Source: Antedon mediterranea
Taxonomy: Eukaryota; Echinodermata; Crinoidea; Comatulida; Antedonidae
Reading direction: 5' to 3'
DNA length: 64,000 bases
Assembly: GCF_964355755.1 (NCBI RefSeq)
Contig: NC_092674.1
Span: 22,658,001-22,722,000 of the forward strand
The position numbers and the translations under genes are program-made. The notes beneath the pieces were generated by a model that worked only from the letters and a program-made list of their open reading frames with translations, was not told where the DNA came from and made no database searches. Below, piece after piece: positions 24,690 to 37,339 of the stretch. Position 1 is the stretch's first letter. Each line of letters starts with the position of its first letter.

Positions 24690-24800
24690 AAATACGCATG
24701 CGCAGAAAAAGTAGAGTGTACATCAGTTGGACGTATTAATTATCTATTCTTTCACAGACGTATAGAGCGGCGATACGCAAGCACACTCATTCGCTTTCAA
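24690..24800 (+). promoter_or_regulatory. Candidate promoter with NRF1-like site and initiators
   Basis: This short block is richer in CpG than its AT-rich surroundings. It contains acgcatgcgcag (24696-24707), close to the NRF1 palindrome, about 20-30 bases before tcagtt (24724), an initiator-like TCAKTY motif. A second initiator-like tcattc lies near 24788. There is no TATA box at the expected place. It lies upstream of a clean donor at 25212, and the only coding exon on this strand downstream is the receptor exon at 53.7 kb. The motifs are seen in the sequence; promoter function is inference. Confidence 0.38.
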
Positions 24801-25211
24801 ACAGTCTCTCAATGAAAACTGATTTATTGATTCACCGGTACGGGCAAAACCAGTTTTAGTTCCCGATTGATTTTTCCTAACGGTTGCATGTAAGGCCTAA
24901 GCTGGCTGTTGATACGTATATTGATTCATCAATTAAATGCGGATTTGTATAGTGTTTCATTATCTTATACAAAGAGCTGCGATCATCACTCAGATCTGGT
25001 TTCAAAATTTGATTTCAAGACATTAAGTTATTGACAAGTTCAATTTCAAGTTTGCGAACATAAATAATAAGTTAACTTTGTATTAAGATGTTGTTTACAC
25101 GTGGAATGTTTTAGCTTCCCCATCGGAAACTATTAACAAAACAATTGTCTGTCAGCACCAGTTATTCAAGATTCCAATTGAGCGATATTCTGGATTATTT
25201 CGACTAAAAAG
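24725..25211 (+). other. Candidate 5' UTR exon
   Basis: The proposed transcript would run about 490 bases from the initiator-like motif at 24724 to the donor aaaag/GTGAGT (25212). The stretch has no long open frame, as expected of a leader, and fewer recognisable repeats than its surroundings. The receptor exon needs an upstream noncoding exon because its own leader is only 19 bases, and this is the best candidate I can see on the same strand. The pairing across 28.5 kb is unproven; it could be an unrelated first exon or chance. Confidence 0.3.
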
Positions 25212-25995
25212 GTGAGTTTTGCTTGTTTCTTCACATGATTATTTCAAACTACCTAGGGTACTGTATCCACAAGTATCATAAATATTGCAATGTTGGTTAC
25301 TGTTAACTTCAACTATGTGATGCACACGCACTAATTGCATTTGTTCCCGTAAATATTTCAATTTCCAATGATTGGACATCGCCGAGTAGAGTGTTATGGG
25401 TGAATGTAACGACGGTCATTAATGATCAAGTCTGTATGGAAATCGTTCCGAACTGTCATACATTTAAGATTATCTTGCCTCTTTTAATTAAATCTGAGAT
25501 TATAGACTATATTAGACAGTATCTGCATGAGTTTATGCATAATGTATTGTTTTTATAATCATTTGGTTAAGTTAATTGGGAACGGATTGTTGTACAGTGG
25601 AATACATCGGGGTTTTAGAAAGAGAATATCATTAGGGTTCTGTTACAAATTTTATAACACTTCATACTCACTGTACTTCTACAATTATTGTCTCATAATA
25701 GATAAATAATAAATACATCTAAAAAAAATTATGTAAGAGTAGGGAAAACATCTGACCAAAGTATGATAATTATACATATTTGCTTTCTTCGGGCAACCCT
25801 TCTTTTAGTGAGTAACGTATACATTGATTTCACATAATCTTCAGGACCCTGGGACGAATCCTGAGAGAACACCCGGGAATAAGTCTGGCGGGCGGATATT
25901 GTAGGTCTAGACCAAGACAATTGAAGAATACGGTACAGCACAAAAACAAATCAGCTAATATAGACCTTAGTAAAGATTAAGAAAGATTAGATAAG

Positions 25996-26310
25996 ATTAA
26001 AGATGTATTATCATAATGTATTATCATTTAATGTCACATAATAGTGATTCACTTTGACCAAAAATTGGATCGAAAAAAAATATTTTGCTTAAAAAACCTG
26101 TAATTTAATGCAAAAAAAAGTCAAATTGACTGAAAATTAATGGTTTTTGGTTGAATTTAACGTTTATTTTGTCTTTTATAATTATTTTAATTAATAATTA
26201 ATTAATTTATTAATTATTATTTTGATTAACCTTATTACAATCGCGAAATGGCCTATTCATATTCTTTTTGAATTAATCTTCGTGTTTTTGGAGGACAATA
26301 TATCTTTAAG
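25996..26310. mobile_element. MITE family D, inverted copy
   Basis: On the minus strand it aligns with 47774-48070: ctccaaaaacacgaag, then ttaaattcaaccaaaaacca, tttggtcaaagtgaatcac and attatgtgacattaaa in order. The ends are attaaagat and atctttaag. It overlaps the start of the open frame at 26222, which argues against that frame being a gene. Confidence 0.55.
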
Positions 26311-29300
26311 ATTTAACAATGCAAATATTTTACCAGACGAAACCATTTTGAAAAGTACTGGCCTATTTAACGTAGAAATACATAATTTCCCCCCTCATTT
26401 TCACCCCATTTTTCTTCAAATTGTATTGAACCTTCCTCTAGTATTGATAGAGATGCCAACCACAGACCCAAGATTCTATGTTGTTGGCCATCCCAAACTT
26501 GCCGAATTCTTTTACCTGTGTGAAATTCCTCTGACTCTCTGCAACAATTTGCATACGTTACATCTGCTGCTACGATGTGCACGACGCGACTCGAAAAAAA
26601 GCACCTGTGGATGATAAACTACCATAGGCTGCAATAATACGTAAGAATAATAAACATATTTATACAAGTCGTTCACAATAAGTAACTAAAAGTCTTACGT
26701 TTTCATCGTTTAAAATCCATGTTATGAATAGAAGTATCGCATTTTGATGGTTGTATTGGGTACTTACTCAGAGCACCTAGTTAACATCATCCTAAGGTGT
26801 TTTGTACAAGAGAAAGTCAATGCGGTACTATTACAAACTAGTCGATCCTGTGACCGGGTGAAGATATTCCTTTTCGTACATAAGTAGGGGCCCTCATAAA
26901 ACGTCATAAAATAAACATTGATATTCAGTAGTCATATCCATATGAAAATAAAATTGATCTAACTAAATTGTCAACGTATAGTCGATTCGTGTTTTGTAGC
27001 GTCGTGTCGGTCAATTTCGGCGTTGCGCTTACGTGCTTAGCGAGAACCAATATTTATTACGTTTTTTATTTACATTCATTTACTACCGATATCATATTGA
27101 TTCATTATATTGATTGTATTATCGAGGTGTATGTGATAGAAGATAAAATGTTGCTTACTGTTCTTATCATATATTAACAAAACTTCTTTAGGTTTTTCTT
27201 TTTGAAGGATCTCATTTAAATTCCGGAACCTTTGATATCGGACCAGAAATACTACAATATGAAATGAGGCTTGTTATATATTTTATTCTCATTTATCGTT
27301 TAAATTGTCGATTAGTTGGTCATGATGTTTTGGAATCCATATCTCGTAATGACTTTTCTAACATCGAGGCTTGCTATTTTTTATCACGATTGATTGCTAA
27401 TTCAATAGTACATGTCGTTAAGAATTAGTGTTTTTTTAAGATCTTACGAATGAAAAATATCCTTCAGAAATATCATGGTCTTAATGGAACACGAGTATCC
27501 ATTATTACGCGTTTGAAATCATAGAAGAAGATAATCATTCGCAAGCCCACGACCCTACTAACTGTTACATAATAGTTGCGTGGTGATTAATGAGCATATT
27601 GCCTTTTAACTTTACGAACAAAATCTGCAATCTATCCATCATGTATATTTCCATCATTAATACATCATACTAAGACGTAGAACGGACTTTCATTTTAGAA
27701 AATAAAAACGAATAGATTTAAGTAACATTGATGACCTTTTGGATTTTATATCGTCTTAATTATGCGATAAGTTGTTTATTAGGCAGTAGTAGTAACCTAC
27801 GTAATGTGCATGGATGTTGTTCACATTAGTAACATAGGCCTACAGTTACTTATAAAGACGAAATCTGTTAGACTTTTTTCGCTGTTGTATTTCTTCTTTG
27901 AATTGCCTTTGGCGATTGGTTTACTGTCTCTTAGCATGAGTGATTATGTTCTTTGTAATATATTGTCTTACGGCTAAATTCATATCTCAGGCTGGCTATT
28001 TTAAGAAAGAAATATGCAATTATATTAATTATTAGAAATACATAAAGGAAAAAAATTGAAAATTAATTCAATTTCAGTGATTAAAAATTCAGCCAATTCA
28101 CTTTGCTGTATCTCCATAATGACGTTATCTGTCCAGTACAGTCACACTATACAATGCAGTGTATGATTAGGCTAGTCATTGCCTGTAATACAGGCATCAC
28201 ATGTGTGACACTATAATAGGCCTATTACATAATGTTTCAATGATACTGCACAAGTTATACATACGGAGCCGAGAATTGGCCAACTTGGCCTTTTTTAGCA
28301 CAGAATTAAAGGCATTACGGCCAAATTAAACTAAAATAATTGTTGATTTTTTAAACATTAATATTCACATTGTATAGACAAGGCATTGAACTATTCAACG
28401 TAGGCGTACTGAAAAAAAACAGTAAATTAGGTAGGCCAGTATGAACTCATTTATCAATACTTCATTGATATTTTTCTAATGCTTGGAATATGACGACTAA
28501 TTGGTACTATTCACTGCGTAATTGTATCTTTATTGGTTAGATAGAATCGCGCTTTATAGCAGGTTTGCTTAGTTCAGACCCCAAATCCAGGGTACGATTC
28601 AGAATAATTTTCATTTAATTTTCAACAGCATTATCTGACGTGGTATTATTCATTAGCTTGTTTTTATCATGGCCTCATTATATAGACGATCTGAATTTTA
28701 TATCTGGAATTATTCCATCCTTTCAAAGGTAGTTGTTATTGTCCTAATAATTTAAAGAAATTGCGAGGCATATAAACAAAATAAATTTCACCGACATCGC
28801 CGATGAGAAGCATTTCCCTTACCCGACACGACGTTGATGTTTAGCGATACAAAGTTTGCAGTATCGTGTCTACGGACGACAAGCTTCATCCCACTGGAGA
28901 GAGCACAGTAATTACAGCGTTATTCATTCATTCAGTTAATGTTATACAAATAATGAATGTTTATGAGTGTAATGGTACAAATGGCATGAGGTGAATGACG
29001 AAAGGTTATACATGAAAAAGTACTATTAAACGATTGTTTAATAGTGCGTACTATTGCACGCCATTTGACCCACAATCGTCCAATCAAATGACATGAATTT
29101 ATTTAGGTGTTATAATAGGTGTTATGGGCCTGTTGCAGTCAGCAGACACAATACTGTAGGTGGTTTTTGTTGCTAGATAGTACGATACTGTATGCAAATT
29201 GACTTTGTTTCTACCCTAGTTTGCCTCCAGATTCGATTCCCAGAATACCCTTCATTTTATATGTTTTATGAACTTTGGCGTTTGTTTTATTGTATTACTG

Positions 29301-29646
29301 TATTGAAGGCATAAAGTGTTATAGGGTTCATGAAAGTATATTTAATTACAAGAAGCTTATAATTGTAGCTAGTGACACAGTGCATGATTTCGGTGCATTT
29401 TACCTGAGCTAGAAACATTAATGATACACGAATGTTACGGTATCGTTTTAACATTGAAAGCTGTGTTCTGAGTTTGTCGTGTAATCGGAGAGTCCGAGTA
29501 TTACCCATGGTATAATCAACCGAACTGAACCATCGGTCAAGCTGATAATTATCGCGTTTCGTTAATTATCAACTTATGTATAATAAACTTTCTAAAACCC
29601 CAATAGATTTCCAATATTATTAGTACACTTATTAACTGTTTAAACA

Positions 29647-29682
29647 GCCTGGACCTGACCTTTAAAAAGATCAGGTCCAGGC
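29647..29682. repeat. 12-base hairpin
   Basis: gcctggacctga (29647-29658) and tcaggtccaggc (29671-29682) pair perfectly across a 12-base loop. Confidence 0.7.
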
Positions 29683-29917
29683 AATTCAAACATTATAACT
29701 ATGTTTCAGTATTCTTAGAAATGTTTATTATTTTGAAAATCATAGTAGAAATCGAGGTTGGAACCCGATAACGAGCGGTGACATGTCTCTTGCGACAATA
29801 TACATCATACAGTATCGCGTCTTCTGCCAAAAACATTCATACTATGTTATGGGATATGGTGCATGTAGTTCTGTTTTCGTCAGAAGATACGATACTGCAT
29901 GGGGTTTTTTTCTACTG

Positions 29918-29995
29918 CTCACTATGTCAATCGGTCGGTTGGTCGGTCGGTTGGTAAACATTAGCACGCGACTGTAGCCATGTATATGGCCTAGT
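29918..29995. repeat. Family F end fragment
   Basis: ctcactatgtcaatcggtcg, gttggtcggtcggttggtaa and gcacgcgactgtagccatgt followed by atatggcct show the family F end unit in the same orientation as at 12045-12140. Confidence 0.5.
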
Positions 29996-31102
29996 TGTTA
30001 ATTTTATTTGCATTAGGCAGGATACCGTACCAGAATGTTGGAGTACGCAATTGTATTTTATAATCATATCAGTGTATCATAAACATTTTCTATGGAGTAT
30101 ACAAAAAACATATCTTTCGTATTTTTATTATGCAATAAAAAACAACATATCGACAATTAAATATTTTTTCCCGGAGCTGGCCTTTAAGGTACGGTACAGT
30201 TTTAATTACCAGGTATTGGTCTTGACATAACAACGTCAGAGTGAAGCGATAAGTAGCATTTAGTTCGAAGTGAATCAAAATGGATAGCCATAAATTATAC
30301 CTAATAATTTTTACATTATAATCTCACCGACATTTAGAAATCGTTCATTAACGTTCCTGTTTACGCTAATTCTTAGTTCTCGTATTTCTAAAAAAAATGA
30401 ATATTAAATAACGTAAACACTGTATATATCATATTATACGATATGTTAGTAATTCTAACATTCATTCGAATAATATTATAAGTATGGATAACTATAATAA
30501 TAATAGTAATTAAACTAACAATAGAAAAAATTAAGCAAATTGTATCTTTGTCTTTTTTTCTCTCTTTTTATCAAAATCATAAGTAAGCCTGTATTGAAAT
30601 AAATAGCTCAATAATAAAAATAGAGAATAGAAAAGATATAATTAATCTATTAAGTTAAATGTTTCAAACAAACTATAACTATTATTGCAATAAAATATTA
30701 TCGTGAATATGGAAGATATATATATATATTTTATATATTAAATTTTATAGAATTTTTCTATTATTTAAATCAAAATTTAAGCTCGGTGGTTTTATGAATA
30801 TAAATAATCAATACCTGAATGCGACATTTGAAAAAATGTAATTAACATTAAATTTTTCCGAATCCGATATTATCTTGCATGGTGATTCAGGAGATATGAC
30901 CATCTTTTATCTCAAAATATGTTGTTTGTCATCATAATGAAAATACGCACGTAACTGATAGTGTTTTGATAGAGCGATAAATCAGCCGTAATTGTAAGGC
31001 CACACACTTTTCAATCCGAATCATCATTTCATTACCAAGCGGAATATTTGTATAAATCACTAATATGAGATAAAAGAGAAAGAATTAATTATATTGACTT
31101 AT

Positions 31103-31241
31103 TTGGTTCCTACTAGTACGCAACGTAAGCCGCAACACAATCGAAATGACCAATCACAGGCGACAGTTAACAATAATCCATCGCTTGTGATTGGTCAATT
31201 CGTTTGCCGACGGCCTTGCGTCGCGTCCTAGTGCTATCCAA
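31103..31241. mobile_element. Fold-back MITE family B with CCAAT-bearing inner arms
   Basis: Inner arms gaccaatcacaggcga (31148-31163) and tcgcttgtgattggtc (31181-31196) pair with one mismatch across a 17-base loop. Outer arms (ttggttcctactagtacgca on the left, reverse complement of tgcgtcgcgtcctagtgcta on the right) pair imperfectly, so the whole 139 bp can fold. Confidence 0.7.
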
Positions 31242-32197
31242 GCTTTAGCCAGTTGGGACCCGAATAATCTTGGCAATTATTTAGATAATAAACCCATAGA
31301 AACGGAATTGAATGAATAGGTCTACATTTTCTTGGCCGTTCTAGATTATTTTATTTTCAAAATATGAGTCACATCTCGTTAGTTTATAAGCATAAAACTA
31401 CAAAAACATCATAATATTTGGCGGTTTTCGATGGTATTAAAAAATAGCAATCTTGACCGGATTATCATTAACTGTTCCCTTCTGTGCAGTTTGTTATTTT
31501 ACAAAGATAATTGTATTTCCACGTATGTCGTTTAATGTTATAAGTTTAATCAAATTTTGTTGCTATATACAATTTATCAATGAAATTGAATTCATCAATA
31601 TAAAATACACGTGGCTGGTGCCTTGACATAGTAAAACACTTGATTGCCGCCATATTGGAATTATACAGGGACAATTTGGCGTACAAGATTTTAATTCGGG
31701 TAGCGAGTGCATTTGGAAAGACGTTATTTATTTTACAAAGCACATTATACATGCGTCATTGACATTAGTTTTCACATTGATGTATGATCATGCGCTACCG
31801 AATTTTTTACTTGACCAATATATTTGAAGTTGTGAACCGTAGTGTTTAATTACTTGACACCTTGTTGCGAGTTCTAAATCTTGAATTTGTTTTAAGAGGA
31901 ACTTAAGTTTTTATCCTAACAACCAATGTGGGTTGCTTTGGTTTCGTGAAATTGAAAATCTATGCCGTTTGTTGATATCAATATCTCGGATTTTCTAAAT
32001 TGCCAAACATCGCATCTTCACTGACTCCCTGGAGATTGTTTTATAGTCCATGCCGCATCTAAAACATTCTTAGCTAAATTTTCAAAATCCATTATTCGCT
32101 AAATCACATGGAAATTAGTATTAACATCGAAGGACTGGCCTTTTATTTTGATGTTAAGAAGAGTTAGAAAATGCTGCATTAGATCGAAGACAATATG

Positions 32198-32842
32198 CCG
32201 TATTTATTCGAACTAACGTCTCGCTTTGAATAAACGCCCTATCGAATAAAGCCCCTCAGATCACCGGATTTTTTTCATCAAGTAAACGCCCCGCCACATG
32301 CATACACAATACTGTATTATAACACATTTCTATTTGTAGTATAATTCATTTACTTCCAAGATCTATAATTTACCAAGCATTTCGATAGAATTTCTACTGT
32401 ATTTTATCACTTCCTAATTAATTGTGTTGTGTGTGTTTTTCATATCACAATTGCCTTACAAATTTTTTTTTTCACGCTATTGTGCCTTTTTGATTAATTT
32501 CACGAAAGAGAGAAGTGGGTGTTTTTTTCTCTCACTTAAATTAAATAATTAAATATATATTTATTTAGATTGAAGACCAAACTTGGCTTAATGCATCCAT
32601 CTCATACAATTATATTTATTAATTTATGTTCTGTATTATATTGCATATTGTATTGTGTGAAGCAATAAACTTGAATATATAAGAGGTCTTTATTTGACTT
32701 TGATGTTACCATTTATATCATTTAGTGGTAACCATTATACCACCAAACAAATAAACGCATCCTTTGAATAATCACCTCCCTAAAAATCTTCCTGAACAAT
32801 ATACTGTAAACGCACCGGGTGTGCTTATTCGAATATATACGG
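32198..32842. mobile_element. Fold-back or MITE element, family G (cgaataaa words)
   Basis: The left end ccgtatttattcgaa and right end ttcgaatatatacgg are inverted repeats 645 bp apart. Inside, the phrases 'gaataaacgccc' and 'cccta aaaatcttcctgaac' recur. Pieces of the same family lie at 23658-23710 and 63832-63850. Confidence 0.5.
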
Positions 32843-34559
32843 TAGATTCTTAACATTCAGATACAATGTTGTTTTCGTTACATAATCCTGACTAATCGAT
32901 ATAAGAAGCAAATGTTTATGTTGTTCCTGGAATAACATTTATTTTACTCATCTCTATGCTCTGTGAATCGATTAAATACAGACATCGACCTGGGTTTCTT
33001 TTTATATATTCAATTATAACGTATAGTAATATACCAGTTTCAGTGTTATTACGTACATGTTTTAGATACGTAAATTGATGTCGTGTCTGCTAATTGTTTT
33101 AAACTACATTATTTTTAATGTCATTAGGCGGCAACAGTATTTTACCGTCACAATGCATATTAATCTGCTGTGGATTAAGCTTGGCATATGCTTAAAATAT
33201 TTCCATTGATTTTGCCGGCAATATCTTGAATATGATGTAAATGAACTTCGATATTATTTCTAACCGAATATACAAAACCAGTCAAATTCCCTTCCTGTTA
33301 CAATATTTAACAACAACATTGTAACGTTTAATATAATTATACATACATATCTACATAGTAAAATCTTCATTTGGGACAACCATATCAAAGGGTAGCTCCA
33401 AGTTTAACATTTAAATTGTCTATTATAAAATATGAACCTTTGCAACAACCCATCAATTTTCGTCAGTGGTAGAGAAGAACGAGTATATAGTAAAATAAGT
33501 CTTTTTTTAAGTGGTGTTATTTATTGATAAATTCATTACAATTTTTGCTTAGCGTTTTTTTTTTTTGCGTGGGTGAATTAAAAAATTAAGATAAGGTACA
33601 GAGAATCGGGTGTTTTAAGAAATTTAGAAATACTGTACATTTTATTGTCATATATTATCCGTCAATTTATTTTGTATTATATTTTTTTTTATGTTGTTTT
33701 ATTTGACTTTGTGTATCGCATTACCAATAGTTTTATTGAAGCATATTCGTCCTAGATCATGCTATTATCGTATGAGTTATTTCGATAAGATTACATTACC
33801 TGTTTTAAATAAAAAATAAACTAAAATGTTCCCACTTTATTGCCCAAAAAAATGTGACGAGACACAAAATTTGTCTTAAGATTAAGAAATAGTATGACAT
33901 AATAATAGATATGGCAATGTCACCACAGTACAACCATCCATATCATCAGATTCTCGTATTGTACTGTATGTATAGAGGCAATGAACAGCACCTACAGTGT
34001 CTTGTCTCCTGACTACAGCTTGTGTTCCGACTACAGCTTGTGTCCCATTGTACACTATACTTTGATCTTATTTAGTTACGTACGTGTAATTTGCCTACCG
34101 TCGCTTTACATGAAACAGGCCCGTAGTTTATTAATATTGTCACCAGAAATCACCTGTGTAATACAGAGTATACTTTGTCGTTAAGGCCTATGCCAACGTT
34201 TAAGATAGGCCAAGGACACACAGGTCATATTATACCAAGTAACTGTTTTGGACCATTTGCAGTAACATCTTTACACGCTTTCAAAATATTAAGATTATAA
34301 CAAATTGCTAATATCTCATCCAGGTCTGTGTAAATGTAACACACAGCCGTATCTGCGCATGTCATGCGTTCGTCTTTCTGATAAACATTACACCATGAAC
34401 AAGTAGCGTGTGAAAGCGGGAGATCCAATTCTTTCCATGTAACAATGTGTTACATTTCTGTAATAGAACAGTTGTACGTGTGAATCAGGTATTATTTTAA
34501 GTCTTCTTTTACTATACTTTAGATAATAAATATGAAATATGTAGGCCTTACAGTATGCG

Positions 34560-34640
34560 ATTTTTATTATGTATTTATTTATTTATTTTCAATCTTTCTA
34601 CATAGCAAAAAAAAAACAAAAAACATATAAGTATAACAGG
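34560..34640 (-). mobile_element. LINE/SINE 3' end, minus strand
   Basis: On the minus strand ctactcccctgttatactta is followed by a T/A-rich stretch and (AATA)n, ending aaataaataaataca. Only the tail is recognisable. Confidence 0.35.
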
Positions 34641-34867
34641 GGAGTAGCGGAAAAGCAAAAGTATAAAACTGTCATCTTGTGATGTGCTTGACCAGCCCCT
34701 GTTTATCGATTATGTATCAAAAGATGTTCAATTTTTATGATAAGGCATACTAAAAGTTGTTGAATGTAGGATTGATTTCTGCTGTGGTGGTTAATTTAAT
34801 TTTTAAGATTTAAATAAGCAACTTCCTAATTAGATTAGGTAATTTGTACAAAATTACTAAGTATTTT

Positions 34868-34925
34868 TAGGCGCTCTGTTCTTTGTAGGGCGTCATATAA
34901 AAACCTGTATAGAATAGAATAGAAA
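34868..34925 (+). mobile_element. LINE/SINE 3' end with (AATAG)n tail
   Basis: ggcgctctgttctttgtagg and gcgtcatataaa give a loose hairpin followed by three AATAG units. Short tail only. Confidence 0.4.
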
Positions 34926-37289
34926 ATATATGGAAAAGGCTTTTCTCATTAGAGCATTAATCTGCCTCATTATATATTCACCATACTGTTATCTGATTGG
35001 TTGATTGCTGTAGTTGAGGCCTTTTGTCAAATTATTTCTATAGGTGTTTGTAGATAAACCTCAATAATAATTATTATTATAATAAATGTCATATTTATAG
35101 ACATATTTTGGGATAACTGGTCAATTCAAGTTACAGAGTATACCCCCAAGAGTCAAATAAGACAGAAGTCTCAATTTCGAAAGAAAAAAAGTGTTAGTTA
35201 ATCCCTTTTCTCAAAGTATGGCAGAATACTGTTTAATTTGAGTGATGGTTTGCGACGAGGTATTATCCCCATATATAATACCTCGGGTGAGGTGCACGCG
35301 GCTGACGCGAATGTGTCCTCTTTCCATTTCCATTTGTTTTCACAGCGCCATAGACTTTTTGTTTGCTCTTTATAAATTAAAACCAATAATAAACAATAGC
35401 TAATGTGCATTTTAAATTAAGTACGGTATTTAAAATTTACTGCATCTCCTGTCTTTTTTCCTGTCTGTCTGTCGGTCTATAGGTTTACTTCAATAGTTAA
35501 TATTGATAAATTCGGGTGTAATTGTCAGTTGTACGTGCTCAATTACTAATTGTCAACTCGTAACAATTTTCACAACGGGAGTGCATTTACCAAGTAAATA
35601 TTTGTGTATACTAAGTAAAAAAATTGATTAATTATGGCTATTATAGCATTGGATTGATAAAGTGGGAATGCCCTCTGCGCAGTTAGCCTACTGTCTGGTA
35701 AAATATAACAACCACATAAAACAGTAACGAATGTTAGTATCTTGTTAATTTCGATTTTCTAAGAACACTTAATTGTTGAAAGAATGAATAAAACACGTTT
35801 ATTTTAAGTATTGTTATTCTACATGATAACACTAAAGTTTACGTATTAGTTCAAGGTACTATATGATGCGGCTATGTAGTGTACAGTTATGTACTTATTG
35901 CTTGTATTTAGGCATATTCGTGTTTTGTTTGTTTTTGAATGGAGTAATAAATTACGCAGAGTTGATAACCATAAAGAAATATTGATGATTTTTTCTGCAA
36001 CTTTTACATGGGTTCGTTATCAGAAACCGTGACAATTAATCGTTAGTATTTTAAATTGAATTGAACAATAAGAGGCTCATCTTAATTTTTGTGTAAACTT
36101 TGTCCCACGTCCTTTCTTGTACGCATACGTAGGAGTTTCATCTCCCCTCCTAAATTTCTACAAAACAGATTGAGAGGATGAGGTTGAGAATAATTATGTC
36201 GTTATCTCATTTTTTCCATTAATGATACAAGTATATTAAAGCGTTACTCGTAATAGTACTATAAGTCTGGTTGTGCTAAAGGGTATAGAGTGGTATAATG
36301 TTGATGGTAGTAATGCTTATGATAAAGAAAATATGATCTAGACAATATTGGTAGTATATAGTCACACCGATTCTGCAGCTGTCACTAGATAGAGTTTAAT
36401 TGACTATCGCAAGTCATTTATATACATGTCTATAGTCTGGCTGTATTAAATGCGTTTATTACATGATATCTCTATCGTTAGGTTCATATCTACAGATTAA
36501 CAGACAAGATATAACATGATATATGTAATAAGGATACCCAATGCACCGGGAACCAGAATAGCTAGGTTTAGTTGGCGAGGCCCTAGGCTAAGCATATTGC
36601 AAGAAATAATGTATTGATAACGCGTTTTATTGATTTTTATTTGATAATTATCAGAATAAAATGAGAAAATTATGATAATTATCTGAATTGAATATCATTT
36701 TGCTTATTAAAATATAACGTATGGCATTATAGTGTATTATTACCGTATTGCATGCCTGTATGTTAAGGTTAGGTTTATAGCTGTGATACAGTTGTCACGT
36801 GTGATAGGCCTACATGTCACATACATTACATAGGCTTACATTATTACGGAGAATCGGCTACCTTTATCTTTCTGTTGACATCAGTTTGAACAAAGTTGCA
36901 TTGAACATACATTAGAACGCAATTCATTGTCAACACATTAATAGTGACAACACACATGATAAATTTCGTTTATATTATTTAGTATTTAGGTCTTGTAAAA
37001 ATTGATTAAAAGCTTAGTTGTGCGAACAGAAAACACTAACACTAATCATATAGTTAGTATTCGATATGTGTACAGTGCAAAGAATGAATGTAAATCAAAC
37101 AAACGACGACGGCCGTGTGGAAACGATGTCAGCGGGTTTTTTTGAACGACAACACAACAAAAATATGTCATATTTCTGGCAAAATGTTGATCCTTTCAGG
37201 CATCAGACGCTTTAAAAAATCGGCCACACTTCTCCAAAAAAAACTGATGTGTCTATAAAATGGACACGATGATGTCATATCAATATGGT

Positions 37290-37339
37290 TTTAGGGCACA
37301 TTTTTTCCAAACAAGTTTGATAGTGTAGACAGAGCTTTA
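37290..37339. mobile_element. MITE family A, right end only
   Basis: tttgatagtgtagacagagc followed by ttta is the family A right terminus. I cannot find a matching left terminus upstream. The 37080-37300 stretch is GC-richer, with fragments (ggtcgg-free, many aaaaaa runs) unlike the other copies, so this is either a solo end or a diverged, longer member. Confidence 0.5.

Noticed and set aside
26222-26614. 130-codon plus-strand open frame
   Set aside because: Its first 90 bases lie inside the family D MITE and it has no recognisable domain.
29190-29250. tRNA-like B box (agattcgattccc)
   Set aside because: No A box or paired stems nearby; too little to call a SINE.
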